In this document: piece by piece, positions 40,538-49,209 of the stretch
Position numbering within the stretch: position 1 is the stretch's first letter
How the letters are laid out: every line of letters begins with the position of its first letter
Source of the DNA: an uncultured Christensenellaceae bacterium
GTDB taxonomy: Bacteria > Bacillota > Clostridia > Christensenellales > Borkfalkiaceae
Assembly (NCBI GenBank): GCA_910588695.1
Contig: CAJUOV010000008.1
Location: forward strand, 22,196-86,195
DNA: 64,000 nt
Direction of reading: 5' to 3'
Position numbers and translations under genes: made by a program
The notes under the pieces: model-generated
Seen by the model: only the letters and a program-made list of their open reading frames with translations
Told to the model about the DNA's origin: nothing
Databases searched by the model: none

Positions 40538-43456
40538 TTAAGGTTTGCCGCAGCATTTCTTATACTTCAATCCGCTCCCGCAGGGACAGGGGTCGTTGGG
40601 TCCTACCTTCTTTGCTTTTTTGACCGTAGCGGGATTGAATTTGTCGGTGCCGTTCGTTTTCAAAGCGTCTACGTTGACCGCCGCGGGAATATCGGGCACC
40701 GCCGCTTCCGATTCGGGCACGGGCTTCTCCGCCGACGCGGGAGTTTCCTCTTCTTTTTTTGCTTCCGCGCTCTCGTCTTTTCTCGGCGCCGAACGGGAAA
40801 CGGAGGGCATAACCCGCTGTACGGGCGATTGCCGCATTTCGATCTGCGCTTTCAGAAGAATGGCGATCGTGCGCTCCTGAATGCGCTCGATCATTTCATC
40901 GAACATCGCGAATCCCTCTTGTTTGTAGGCGATCACGGGGTCGGTCTGTCCGTAAGCTCTGAGCCCGATTCCCTTTCTGAGGCGGTCCATCGCGTCGATA
41001 TGATCGATCCAGTTGGAATCGACAACGCGCAAAAGAACGCGGCGCTCCACGTCGGCGAACTTGACGGGCGTTTCCGCCTCGATCTTTGCGATCTTCTCCT
41101 CGTAATATTTTTCGACCCTTTCGGAAATCTTCTTAATCGCGACGTCATAGTCCCACTTTTCGAGCTTTTCACGGGTCACGTAGTCGGTTCCCTCGGGAAG
41201 GAGTTTGCGTTCGAGCGCTTCGTTCAGATCGTCTTCGCTCCACTTTTCGGGCATTTCGTCCGCATTGACCGCACCCCGCACCGTAGTGACGACATAATCG
41301 GGAATATACTTTACGATCTGATCGTGCACGCCCTCGCCCTTGATCACGTTCATACGCTCCGCATACATGATCTTGCGCTGATTGTTCATGACGTCGTCGT
41401 ATTGCAATACGTTTTTACGGATCGAGAAGTTTCTGCCCTCGATCTGCTTCTGCGCATATTCGATGAGACGGGTCAGGAGCTTGCTTTCGAGACACTCGTC
41501 CTCTTCCATCTTGCTCATGCGGTAGATGTGCTTCATTCTCTCGCCGCCAAAACGCATCATGAGATCGTCTTCCAAAGAGAGGAAGAATACAGACGCGCCC
41601 ACGTCTCCCTGACGACCGGAACGTCCGCGGAGCTGATTGTCGATACGGCGGCTCTCGTGCCGCTCCGTGCCGATAATACAAAGTCCGCCCGCTTCGATGA
41701 CCTTCTTCTTCTCCTCGTCCGACTTCGCCTTATACGCGTCGTAGAGTTCGCGGTAACGCTTACGCACCGCCTCCGCCTCTTCGTCGAGTTCGGAATAGCT
41801 CGTCGCAAGCTCGATCATATCGTGCTCGACGCCCTCTTCTCTCAAACGCTTCTTTGCCAGATATTCGGGGTTGCCGCCCAGCAGAATATCGGTTCCGCGT
41901 CCCGCCATGTTCGTTGCAATGGTGACCGCGCCGTATCTGCCCGCCTGCGCCACGATCTCCGCTTCGCGCTCGTGATTCTTGGCGTTGAGAATATTATGCT
42001 GAATACCGTTTTTTATGAGCAGCCGCGCGATTTCTTCGGACTTTTCGACGGAGACGGTACCCACAAGCACGGGCTGTCCCTTTTCGTGCCGAGACGCGAT
42101 CTCGCGCACGATCGCTTTCTTCTTGCCCTCGGCAGTCGCATAGATACAGTCGCGCTGATCGATGCGCTGAACGGGCTTGTTCGTGGGGATTTCCACAACG
42201 TCGAGAGAATAGATCGTGCGGAACTCTCCCTCCTCCGTTTTCGCGGTTCCCGTCATGCCCGAAAGTTTACGGTAAAGGCGGAAGTAATTCTGGAAGGTGA
42301 TCGTCGCGTAAGTTTTATTCTCTTCGCGTACTTTGACGCCCTCTTTCGCCTCGATCGCCTGATGAAGCCCGTCGGAATAGCGACGACCGATCATAAGACG
42401 GCCCGTAAATTCGTCGACAATAACGATCTCGCCGTCTTTGACGATATACTGATCGTTGAGTTCGAAAAGATAATGTGCTTTAAGCGCCTGCTGGATATGA
42501 TGGTTGAGGCTCTGATGCGCAATGTCGGCGATATTGTCGACATTGAAGAACTTCTCCGCCTTTTCCGCGCCGAACTCGGTGAGCTGCACCTGCTTGTCCT
42601 GACGCTCGATAACGTAATCCCATTCGAGTTCTTCCGCTTTCTGAACTTTTTGCGCGCCGGATTCTTTTTTCTTCTTGCTCTTCTGCGCCTCGGCGTCTTT
42701 GAGATCGTCGTCAAACCCGCCTTTCAGCGTCCTCACGAAGCGGTCCACCCGCTCGTAGAGATCGGAAGACTGATCCCCCTTGCCTGAAATGATAAGGGGC
42801 GTTCTTGCCTCGTCGATCAAAATGGAGTCCACCTCATCGACGATTGCAAAATTGAGTTCTCTCTGCACCATAAGTTTGAGATCGGACTTCAAATTATCTC
42901 TCAGATAATCGAAACCGAATTCATTGTTTGTTCCGTAAGTGATGTCCGCCTGATATGCGGCGCGCTTCGCGTCGTCTTCCATACCGGGAACGACCACGCC
43001 AACTGTAAGCCCCATAAAACGGTGAACTTTTCCCATCCACTCCGCGTCGCGCTTCGCAAGGTAATCGTTGACCGTGACGATGTGCACGCCTTTACCGGAA
43101 AGAGCTTCGAGATAGGCGGGAAGGGTCGAAACGAGCGTTTTTCCTTCGCCCGTCTTCATCTCCGCGATACGACCCTGAAAGAGACAGATGCCGCCGATAA
43201 TCTGCACGGGGAAGTGCTTCATTCCGAGAACGCGCCAACTCGCCTCCCTGAGCGCGGCGAATGCATCGAAGAGAATATCGTTGAGCGTCTCTCCGTTTTT
43301 CAGACGTTCCTTGAAAATACCCGTCTGCGCTTTGAGCTCGGAATCGCTCATTGCGGCATACTTTGTTTCCAGCGACAGAACTTTATCCTTCATTTTCGAG
43401 AGCTGACGAAGGCTTCTCCTCCCGTCTCCGTTTTTCAAAAAATGTATCAATCCCAT
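40538..43456 (-). CDS. secA: protein translocase ATPase SecA
   Basis: Motor of the SecYEG export pathway. The 972 residues have Walker A MKTGEGKTLVSTLP in NBD1, DEVDSILIDEARTPLIIS, the preprotein cross-linking domain, NBD2 (VTIATNMAGRGTDILLGGN), RQGDVGASVFFLSLEDDLMMRFG, and the helical scaffold/wing. The C-terminal linker is Ala/Glu/Pro-rich and ends in the SEC-C zinc motif NDPCPCGSGLKYKKCCG. It includes an insertion of Lys/Ser-rich sequence (AQKSKKKKESGAQK) before the second part of NBD1, a tolerated variable region. Confidence 0.97.
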   Translation of the reverse strand: MGLIHFLKNGDGRRSLRQLSKMKDKVLSLETKYAAMSDSELKAQTGIFKERLKNGETLNDILFDAFAALREASWRVLGMKHFPVQIIGGICLFQGRIAEMKTGEGKTLVSTLPAYLEALSGKGVHIVTVNDYLAKRDAEWMGKVHRFMGLTVGVVVPGMEDDAKRAAYQADITYGTNNEFGFDYLRDNLKSDLKLMVQRELNFAIVDEVDSILIDEARTPLIISGKGDQSSDLYERVDRFVRTLKGGFDDDLKDAEAQKSKKKKESGAQKVQKAEELEWDYVIERQDKQVQLTEFGAEKAEKFFNVDNIADIAHQSLNHHIQQALKAHYLFELNDQYIVKDGEIVIVDEFTGRLMIGRRYSDGLHQAIEAKEGVKVREENKTYATITFQNYFRLYRKLSGMTGTAKTEEGEFRTIYSLDVVEIPTNKPVQRIDQRDCIYATAEGKKKAIVREIASRHEKGQPVLVGTVSVEKSEEIARLLIKNGIQHNILNAKNHEREAEIVAQAGRYGAVTIATNMAGRGTDILLGGNPEYLAKKRLREEGVEHDMIELATSYSELDEEAEAVRKRYRELYDAYKAKSDEEKKKVIEAGGLCIIGTERHESRRIDNQLRGRSGRQGDVGASVFFLSLEDDLMMRFGGERMKHIYRMSKMEEDECLESKLLTRLIEYAQKQIEGRNFSIRKNVLQYDDVMNNQRKIMYAERMNVIKGEGVHDQIVKYIPDYVVTTVRGAVNADEMPEKWSEDDLNEALERKLLPEGTDYVTREKLEKWDYDVAIKKISERVEKYYEEKIAKIEAETPVKFADVERRVLLRVVDSNWIDHIDAMDRLRKGIGLRAYGQTDPVIAYKQEGFAMFDEMIERIQERTIAILLKAQIEMRQSPVQRVMPSVSRSAPRKDESAEAKKEEETPASAEKPVPESEAAVPDIPAAVNVDALKTNGTDKFNPATVKKAKKVGPNDPCPCGSGLKYKKCCGKP

Positions 43457-43512
43457 AATGCGTTCCGCTCCGTTTGTTGCGTCTTTGAAAAAGCGCAGAA
43501 ATTCACCTATCT

Positions 43513-43540
43513 ATTTTACAATAATTTCCTCAAAACGCAA
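43513..43540 (-). promoter_or_regulatory. possible secA promoter
   Basis: TAAAAT (43513-43518) with TTGCGT (43535-43540), spacer 16 bp on the minus strand. This is a moderate match. Confidence 0.4.
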
Positions 43541-43602
43541 AGCGATTTCAAGCGATTTTCAAGAATTTCGTTCTTTCAAACATAATTTTCCGTTTCCCCG
43601 TC

Positions 43603-43630
43603 AAAAAAACCGCGCTCTATTGCGCGGTTT
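43603..43630 (-). terminator. terminator of the DeoC-like gene
   Basis: AAACCGCGC (43607-43615) pairs with GCGCGGTTT (43622-43630), followed on the minus strand by seven T. The gene's stop codon lies in the loop. Confidence 0.85.
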
Positions 43631-44390
43631 CGATTTTTTTCGTACTTTCGTCTCCGTTTTTTGCTTGCGCGCCCCGTCTCTGTTCCACGGCGCGATACAG
43701 CTCCTCGGCAATATGTTCCGCACCCGCCGTCAGCGCGTATTCCGCGCCCGTCTTCAAAAGCATTCTGAGCTGTTCCGCATTTTCGACGCCCGAAGTTTCG
43801 ACGCCGAGCCTTCCCGCAGATAAACGCACCGCCATGAGCGAGAGTTCCGTCTCTCCGCGCACGGAGACTGCGTCCGCTCTCGCTTCCGCCGCAGCGATCA
43901 TCCCCCTTTCCACATCGGCTTTTGTGAGCGCATGATCGTCGAGTGAGAGCACAAGTCTGCATTTTTTTGCTGCGCGGCGCACTTTTTTGATCTCCTTTTT
44001 CAAATACGCCTCGTTGCCGCCGAAGAGCGCGGAATAACATGGAATCAATCTGATAACGCTTGCGCCCTCTCTGACGGCGCGTCTTGTCTCTTTCTGCTTG
44101 ATCGAGGCGACACTCTCCCCCGTTCCGCCCACCGTACAGGCGACAGCCGTCTCGCCCTCTCCGAGCCGCCGACGCGCCGACGCCACATGAACGGGCGACA
44201 CCAACACGGCGAACGCGCCCGTTTTTTTTGCAACGTCGCAGAGAGTGTTGAGCGCATGGCGGTCGGTCTCTCTCCGCGAAGCGTCTACAACGAGTTTTCT
44301 GAGCGTCAGCTCCGCTTCCGTCTCCCGACGCATTCGTTGAAATTCTTCGAATTCCGTGGCTTCCGCCTCGGACAACATACGTGTTTCCAT
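43617..44390 (-). CDS. DeoC/aldolase-family protein without recognisable Schiff-base lysine
   Basis: A 257-residue TIM-barrel protein resembling deoxyribose-phosphate aldolase. The block FAVLVSPVHVASARRRLGE matches the DeoC VCVxPxHVxxA pattern, then VACTVGGTGE, EGASVIRLIPCY and DAVSVRGETELS. In DeoC the catalytic lysine lies in a LKVIIE-type strand and the second lysine in FIKTSTG; here the equivalents read RLVLSLDDHALTK and DAVSV, so neither is in place. Aldolase activity is therefore doubtful. GTG at 44414 is an alternative start; the ATG at 44390 is chosen without a strong ribosome-binding site. It has no obvious operon partner. Confidence 0.65.
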   Translation of the reverse strand: METRMLSEAEATEFEEFQRMRRETEAELTLRKLVVDASRRETDRHALNTLCDVAKKTGAFAVLVSPVHVASARRRLGEGETAVACTVGGTGESVASIKQKETRRAVREGASVIRLIPCYSALFGGNEAYLKKEIKKVRRAAKKCRLVLSLDDHALTKADVERGMIAAAEARADAVSVRGETELSLMAVRLSAGRLGVETSGVENAEQLRMLLKTGAEYALTAGAEHIAEELYRAVEQRRGAQAKNGDESTKKIETAQ

Positions 44391-44472
44391 ATCAATCGGT
44401 TTTCCCGAAAACACGAAAAAATATGCTCTAATCCACTATTTTGTGACAAAAATAAAACGCTACAATGAAGAC

Positions 44473-44715
44473 ATGGAACTTCTCTCGATACAGGGTCAGG
44501 GCGCATTTTATACTTTCTGTATTTTTTTGATCTGCGTTATAGCCGTACACATTGCAAAACTTGCCTATATCGGCTGGCACGCTCGAAAAAAGAAAGAACC
44601 GGTCAAAGAGAAAAAACCCGAAAAAGAGAGCGAGCCCGTCTATTACCTTGTGGAAAAGAAAAAGAAAGTCTCTTCCCAATACAAAAAACCGAAAAAATTC
44701 AAGTTTCAAAAATAG
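44473..44715 (+). CDS. small single-pass membrane protein with Lys-rich tail
   Basis: An 80-residue protein: a short N-terminus, one transmembrane helix (about residues 10-33, FYTFCIFLICVIAVHIAKLAYIG) and a long basic tail (KKKEPVKEKKPEKESEP...KKPKKFKFQK). It is probably an inner-membrane anchor with a cytosolic basic tail; function unknown. TACAAT lies 6 nt before the ATG without a good ribosome-binding site. It diverges from the DeoC-like gene and converges on trkH. Confidence 0.6.
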   Translation: MELLSIQGQGAFYTFCIFLICVIAVHIAKLAYIGWHARKKKEPVKEKKPEKESEPVYYLVEKKKKVSSQYKKPKKFKFQK

Positions 44716-44718
44716 CGA

Positions 44719-44743
44719 CGGCGCTTCCGAAACGGAAGCGCCG
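44719..44743. terminator. bidirectional terminator between the small membrane protein gene and trkH
   Basis: CGGCGCTTCCG (44719-44729) and CGGAAGCGCCG (44733-44743) form an 11-bp perfect stem with an AAA loop. T-rich runs occur on both sides. Confidence 0.85.
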
Positions 44744-44748
44744 CTCAC

Positions 44749-46233
44749 TTATTTTTTGATCCAAGTCCCCAAACTGAACGTCAAAAGAACGGGATATATT
44801 TCAAGTCTGCCGAGCAGCATCGCAAAGATGAGAACGATTTTGCTGAGCGGCGAATACATGGCGAAACTGCATGTGGGACCAACCGCGCCGAACCCCGGTC
44901 CGATATTGTTGAAACACGCGGCGGAAGCGGTGAGATTGGTTTCGAACGCACCTTCCCGAGGCACATTCGGATCGAGACATAGAATAAGAAAGACTGCAAG
45001 AAAGATAAAAGCATACACCGCAAGATAAGAAGTGACTCCGCCGATCGTCTCGTCGCTCAATTTTTCCCCGTTGATCTTTACGACGGTGGCGGTACGCGGG
45101 TGCAGAGACTTTTTGAGATCGTTTCCGATTTTCTTGAACAGAATCATGACGCGCGTCACCTTAAATCCGCCTGCGGTCGAACCCGCGCAACCGCCCATCA
45201 GCATTAGCGCGAACAGAATTCCCTTGGAGAGAGCAGGCCATTGGTCGAAGTCCACAGTCGAATAGCCCGTCGTAGAGATGATCGAAGCGACCTGAAAAGT
45301 AGAGTGTTTCAATGCAGTCGCCACATTGTTGTAAGTGCTGAAAATGTTGATCGTAATAACGACGACGGAAAAGACGACCACACCCACGTAGACCCAGAAC
45401 TCTCTGTTTCTGAAAATGGATGTGAATCTTCCCATAATCAAAAAGAAATACAAGTTAAAATTGATCGCAAAGAGCAGCATGAACACTGCGATGACCCATT
45501 GGGAATAGGCGCTGTATTCTCCCAGACTCGAATTTTTAATGCCGAATCCGCCTGTGCCCGCCGTGCCGAACGCATGAACGAGTCCTTCGAAAAAGTTCAT
45601 ATCTCCGCACCAAAGCATAATTGCAAGCACGAGCGTCAACACAACATAGATCGCATAGAGAATAAACGCCGTCGTCTTAGCTTTGGGAACGAGTTTGTCA
45701 ACCGTAGGACCGGGCATCTCTGCGCGCAGTATATGCATGGAGCGGTCGTTTCGGTTGACGACGGCGAGTACGAACACCAGCACCCCCATGCCCCCGATCC
45801 AGTGCGAAAAGCTCCGCCAGAACAGCAAACCTTTATCAAGCGATTCCACATCGGTCAAAATAGACGCTCCCGTCGTTGTAAAACCGCTCACAATCTCAAA
45901 AAGCGCGTCGATAAACGACGGGATCCCGCCGCTGATTACAAAGGGCAGCGCGCCTACGAGGGAGACCAGAATCCAAGCGAAGGCGGTGACGACAATCCCC
46001 TCTTTTGCATACATAAACTGATTCTTCGGACGAACGAACAAATTAAGAAACAGTCCGAGAATAAACGAAACCGCCGCCGTAATCGCAAACGCCACCGAAC
46101 TGAATTCGCCGCATACAAGCGCGGTGACCATCGGCAATAACAGAAGCACGGTTTCGAGAAGCAATACTTTTCCGATTAGATTAAAAATCAATCTGTAATT
46201 CATAGTTTCCCCGTCAGGCGATAATATCGGCAA
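44749..46233 (-). CDS. trkH: Trk/Ktr-type potassium channel subunit TrkH
   Basis: Integral membrane K+ (or Na+/K+) translocation subunit with four membrane-pore-membrane repeats. In 494 residues the selectivity-filter loops are visible: VSGFTTTGAS, FGTAGTGGFG, ISTTGYSTVDFD and NNIGPGFGAVGP, together with the GGCAGSTAGG region before the fourth repeat. It overlaps trkA by 20 bp and is second in the operon. Confidence 0.95.
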   Translation of the reverse strand: MPILSPDGETMNYRLIFNLIGKVLLLETVLLLLPMVTALVCGEFSSVAFAITAAVSFILGLFLNLFVRPKNQFMYAKEGIVVTAFAWILVSLVGALPFVISGGIPSFIDALFEIVSGFTTTGASILTDVESLDKGLLFWRSFSHWIGGMGVLVFVLAVVNRNDRSMHILRAEMPGPTVDKLVPKAKTTAFILYAIYVVLTLVLAIMLWCGDMNFFEGLVHAFGTAGTGGFGIKNSSLGEYSAYSQWVIAVFMLLFAINFNLYFFLIMGRFTSIFRNREFWVYVGVVVFSVVVITINIFSTYNNVATALKHSTFQVASIISTTGYSTVDFDQWPALSKGILFALMLMGGCAGSTAGGFKVTRVMILFKKIGNDLKKSLHPRTATVVKINGEKLSDETIGGVTSYLAVYAFIFLAVFLILCLDPNVPREGAFETNLTASAACFNNIGPGFGAVGPTCSFAMYSPLSKIVLIFAMLLGRLEIYPVLLTFSLGTWIKK

Positions 46234-47575
46234 GATCGTAAAGCTGCGCGCCGGCGGAAATCACGATCACTCTGTCCTCGGGCAGGATCATATCTTCGCC
46301 GTCCGGAATGACCGCCTCTTTCCCGCGGATAATCCCCGCGATCAGAACGCCTTTTTTGAGTTTCATCTCTTTGAGCGGAACGTGCGTGAGCTTGGAATCA
46401 GCCAACACTTTGAATTCGAGCGCCTCCGCCATGCCTCCCATCACGGAATACAACGCTTCGATTTTACTGTCGAGCGTATTTTCGAGCGCGCGGGCGTATT
46501 TGACGATCTCGTTCGACGTCACCCTTCTGGGCGAAATCAAACTGTCTAATCCGAGTTTTTCGGCGACAGAAAAGAGCTCGTCCCGATTGACCTTTGCGAT
46601 AATTTTGGATACGGAATTTGACATGGCATAGTAAGATATGAGAATGTTTTCCTCGTCCCTGCCCGTCAGAGCTACAAGACCGTCCGTAGAAGAAAGCCCT
46701 TCTTCCATGAGCAGATCCTGACTCATGGCGTTTCCATGAATGACAGTCGCCTTCGAAGGAAGTTCTTCGCACACCTCTTCGCACACCCTCGTATCCGATT
46801 CGATGATTTTGACGGGAATGCGGTGACGAATCAGAATTTTTGCCAGATACCTCGAAACAATGCCCGCCCCGATGATCATGACCCGTTTGATTCGCTTGTG
46901 CGGAACTTCGAGCATGTCAAGCGTTCCGTTCAGATCGCCCTCCGCCACAATGAGCCCGATCCTGTCCCCGCTTTTCAAAGCAAAATCCCCTTTGGGAATG
47001 ACAACGCTCTCGCCCCGCATCACTGCGCAGATCAGATATTTGCCTTTGTGTTTTCGTTTCAAATCTTTGAGAAGTACGCCGTCGAGCGGAGAATCCGGTT
47101 TAATAATGATCTCCAACATTTCAATCTGGTTGCTGCTGAAAGTTTCGAGCTTTGCCGCCGCGGGAAGTTTCAAAAGATTAAAGATCGCCTGCGCCGCCAA
47201 TTGCTCGGGATTGATCGAAAGAGAGAGATCAAGCTGTTTTTTCATGAAATCCAGACTGTCATCGTTGTTCTTTGGATTTCTGATTCTTGCCACGGTATAT
47301 TTCGCCCCCATTCTCTTGGCGGCAAAACAGCTGAGCATATTCAGCTCGTCAGACGCGGTAACGGCAATAAAAAGATCGCAATTTTCCGCGCCCGCTTTTT
47401 TCAAAACGGTATAAGAAGTTCCGTTTCCGCAAAACGCCATTACGTCGTAACTGTTTCTGACTTCTGCGATCACTTCCTCGTTACTGTCAATCGCCGTAAG
47501 ATCGTGATTCTCTTTTACAAGACTGAACAACAACGATTTTCCTACTTTTCCGCATCCGACAACGATAATGTTCAT
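46214..47575 (-). CDS. trkA: Trk potassium uptake regulatory subunit TrkA
   Basis: Cytosolic gating ring for TrkH, 453 residues, with two tandem RCK units. Each has a Rossmann nucleotide-binding fold (MNIIVVGCGKVGKSLLFSL; RVMIIGAGIVSRYLAKIL) followed by a TrkA_C domain. The two NAD/ATP-binding Gly motifs are intact. It is preceded by an extended -10 promoter and translated first, with the trkH start inside its 3' end. Confidence 0.95.
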   Translation of the reverse strand: MNIIVVGCGKVGKSLLFSLVKENHDLTAIDSNEEVIAEVRNSYDVMAFCGNGTSYTVLKKAGAENCDLFIAVTASDELNMLSCFAAKRMGAKYTVARIRNPKNNDDSLDFMKKQLDLSLSINPEQLAAQAIFNLLKLPAAAKLETFSSNQIEMLEIIIKPDSPLDGVLLKDLKRKHKGKYLICAVMRGESVVIPKGDFALKSGDRIGLIVAEGDLNGTLDMLEVPHKRIKRVMIIGAGIVSRYLAKILIRHRIPVKIIESDTRVCEEVCEELPSKATVIHGNAMSQDLLMEEGLSSTDGLVALTGRDEENILISYYAMSNSVSKIIAKVNRDELFSVAEKLGLDSLISPRRVTSNEIVKYARALENTLDSKIEALYSVMGGMAEALEFKVLADSKLTHVPLKEMKLKKGVLIAGIIRGKEAVIPDGEDMILPEDRVIVISAGAQLYDLADIIA

Positions 47576-47621
47576 ACGTTATTCTCTCTGACCGATTCGG
47601 TCTTTTTCAAATTCTTTCGCC

Positions 47622-47650
47622 ATTATATCACATGCCGACGATTTTTTCAA
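47622..47650 (-). promoter_or_regulatory. trkA-trkH promoter
   Basis: TATAAT (47622-47627) with a TG one base before it, and TTGAAA (47645-47650), spacer 17 bp on the minus strand. Confidence 0.8.
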
Positions 47651-47659
47651 GCGTATCGT

Positions 47660-48257
47660 ATATCCTAATTTTCAATTTGTATTGACTGATCGGGCACCAA
47701 AGAACGCGCTTGATTAAACAAGAACGGCAAATAAAATACAGTACGCACGCTTAAATCGTTAATACCTACTTGATAAAAAAATCGCGTTCAAACAACAGGT
47801 AGAACACGATTGCTTTTGCGGAGAATTCTCTTACTTGTGCTAACAAAAAGCATTGTTTTGCCGTTTAATTTGGCGAGAACCGTGTCACAACAGCCACCAT
47901 GAAAGGCAAAATCACGGAGACGCCCGAACGGCAAAAAGCAGTCGCTCTACGCCAAGAAAATGACTGACACGATAGTTGGTCTTAAGGCAACTTGCAAAAA
48001 AGGTTTTATATACTCGTAATAATCATAATCTATGTAAGGAACATAGACCGTCAACTTTTGCGAAAAACTGTGCTTGGTTAATTAGAAAGAAAAAATTTTT
48101 TGAGAAATTTTCGTCCACGCATCTATATTTTTGCCTATAAGTGTGCTTGGTTATATGGAGAGACTTTGAAAATTTTTAAGAAAGTTTTACATCAGACCCC
48201 GAACTTTTTAAGAAAAGTGTGCTTGGTTAAGTAGAGAGATATTTTAAGGAGGTGCAA
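47660..48257. other. non-coding, A/T-rich stretch at the edge of a mobile-element scar
   Basis: No convincing gene is present on either strand. The only ordered structure is the threefold repeat listed separately (48069-48229) and a Shine-Dalgarno followed by a 3-codon ORF (AAGGAGG, then ATG AGC GGA TAA, around 48246-48270). Composition and lack of ORFs differ from the flanking housekeeping DNA, which suggests decay of formerly inserted DNA. Confidence 0.5.
48069..48229 (+). repeat. three direct repeats TGTGCTTGGTTA, 73-76 bp apart
   Basis: TGTGCTTGGTTA occurs at 48069-48080, 48142-48153 and 48218-48229. Each is followed by a purine-rich GAAAGA/GAGAGA and then AAAATTTTT-like DNA, so the true unit is about 75 bp and imperfect. 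They lie upstream of the small RHH-like gene and could be protein-binding arms of an integration or replication module. Confidence 0.65.
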
Positions 48258-48275
48258 CTATGAGCGGATAAACCC

Positions 48276-48326
48276 TTGACAAACAACTCCGCATAGAGTA
48301 AAATATATTCAGTCGTATATATACGA
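48276..48326 (+). promoter_or_regulatory. promoter and palindromic operator of the RHH-like gene
   Basis: TTGACA (48276-48281), 17-bp spacer, TAAAAT (48299-48304). A perfect 14-bp palindrome TCGTATATATACGA at 48313-48326 covers the expected start site. Autorepression by the downstream protein is a natural model. Confidence 0.65.
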
Positions 48327-48357
48327 TTATGTATTATTACCCTACGGAGGAAAGACA

Positions 48358-48624
48358 ATGGCAACAGATAGGTCTATTAAAGACAAGCGTTATGAAGAAA
48401 AGCATAAGGAAGAAAGAAAAGCGAAGTATATGATTTGGGGTACGAGCGTACCTCGAAAGTATGCCGAAGAAATAAATGAGTTCTTGGCAAAGTACGGTTT
48501 TACCAAAGTGCAACTCATCGAAGCAGGCTTTAAGGCATTGATTGACGAAGCTGCCGAAATGGATACTTCTCTTGCCAAGACAATGGATTGCTACGACGAT
48601 TTCTTTGTATCGGAGAAAAAGTAA
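48358..48624 (+). CDS. small ribbon-helix-helix-like DNA-binding protein
   Basis: An 88-residue protein with a very basic N-terminus (RYEEKHKEERKAK), a candidate beta-strand (YMIWGTSVP) and two helices (KYAEEINEFLAKYGF; KVQLIEAGFKALIDEA), the layout of Arc/MetJ-type ribbon-helix-helix proteins used by plasmids and integrative elements. CGGAGG precedes the ATG. Promoter, operator and intact ORF suggest it is still expressed although the surrounding element is decayed. The fold is inferred from pattern. Confidence 0.6.
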   Translation: MATDRSIKDKRYEEKHKEERKAKYMIWGTSVPRKYAEEINEFLAKYGFTKVQLIEAGFKALIDEAAEMDTSLAKTMDCYDDFFVSEKK

Positions 48625-48688
48625 CTTCTTCCTTATGGATGGTAGCGTGGAAAAATAATCGGATAGCTCGACGTCCACAAAGGACTAA

Positions 48689-48850
48689 ATTATTTTCAGC
48701 AAGAACTTTCTATCCGTAGATTTGGCTACGGGTAGGGTGGTGTTATTTGACGATTGCGTTTATATCTTCTACAATACTTCGCCGAACACTCCGACAAAGG
48801 TTAAGTTAGATAAAAGCGAATTAAACGAACTCCGCGAATACCGCAAAAAT
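48689..48850 (+). pseudogene. possible C-terminal remnant of a site-specific recombinase
   Basis: An open frame without its own start reads ATGRVVLFDDCVYIFYNTS followed by TKVKLDKSELNELREYRKNR. The hydrophobic-x-D-D-x-V-Y-I-F-Y-N pattern resembles the last strand pair of large serine recombinases. Upstream the frame is closed by TAA, so the catalytic part is gone. The end runs toward the tRNA-Ser terminator. It is supported by context (tRNA, repeats, RHH gene) more than by sequence length. Confidence 0.35.
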
Positions 48851-48895
48851 AGAAAAAGCACTCAATCTGTTCCGCTTGGGTTCAAATTGGGTGCT
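48851..48895 (-). terminator. terminator-like hairpin of tRNA-Ser
   Basis: AGCACTCAAT (48857-48866) pairs with ATTGGGTGCT (48886-48895) with one mismatch and a 19-nt loop. On the minus strand TTTTTCTATTTTT follows. Confidence 0.55.
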
Positions 48896-48897
48896 CT

Positions 48898-48985
<88 letters not shown>

Positions 48986-49032
48986 ATCTGAAAATATTTA
49001 GTTTTGGGGCGCAAAATCAAGTAAAAATGATT

Positions 49033-49174
49033 TTGTAGAAGTCTACAATACTTCCGTTGTAGAAACTGTCAACCCCTCACGCTGTTGCGATTTACCGCTC
49101 ACAACAAGTCGTTTTACGCCGAAAATCAAGCGTTTAGGTGAATTTCAAAGCAGTCAAGTAATCTCGTTGTAGAA
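49033..49174. repeat. TTGTAGAA repeats and palindrome beside tRNA-Ser
   Basis: TTGTAGAAGTCTACAA at 49033-49048 is a perfect palindrome. TTGTAGAA recurs at 49057-49064 and 49167-49174, the latter two inside an 11-bp identity CGTTGTAGAAA. Spacing and repetition fit arm-type sites of an integrase attachment region. The 48986-49352 interval has no gene. Confidence 0.5.
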
Positions 49175-49209
49175 AGATTTAGGAGAATAACCCCATTGAA
49201 ATCAATCGC

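Noticed and set aside
40499..42787. 762-codon plus-strand ORF opposite secA
   Set aside because: Antisense shadow of secA; its residues are a low-complexity mix and all secA motifs lie on the other strand.
47860..47975. short ORF MKGKITETPERQKAVALRQEND in the gap after trkA
   Set aside because: No ribosome-binding site, only 22 codons and no clear homology; insufficient support.
48258..48270. SD followed by ATG AGC GGA TAA as a leader peptide gene
   Set aside because: Three codons are too few to judge; it may be the cut start of a lost gene. Mentioned only as part of the non-coding stretch.
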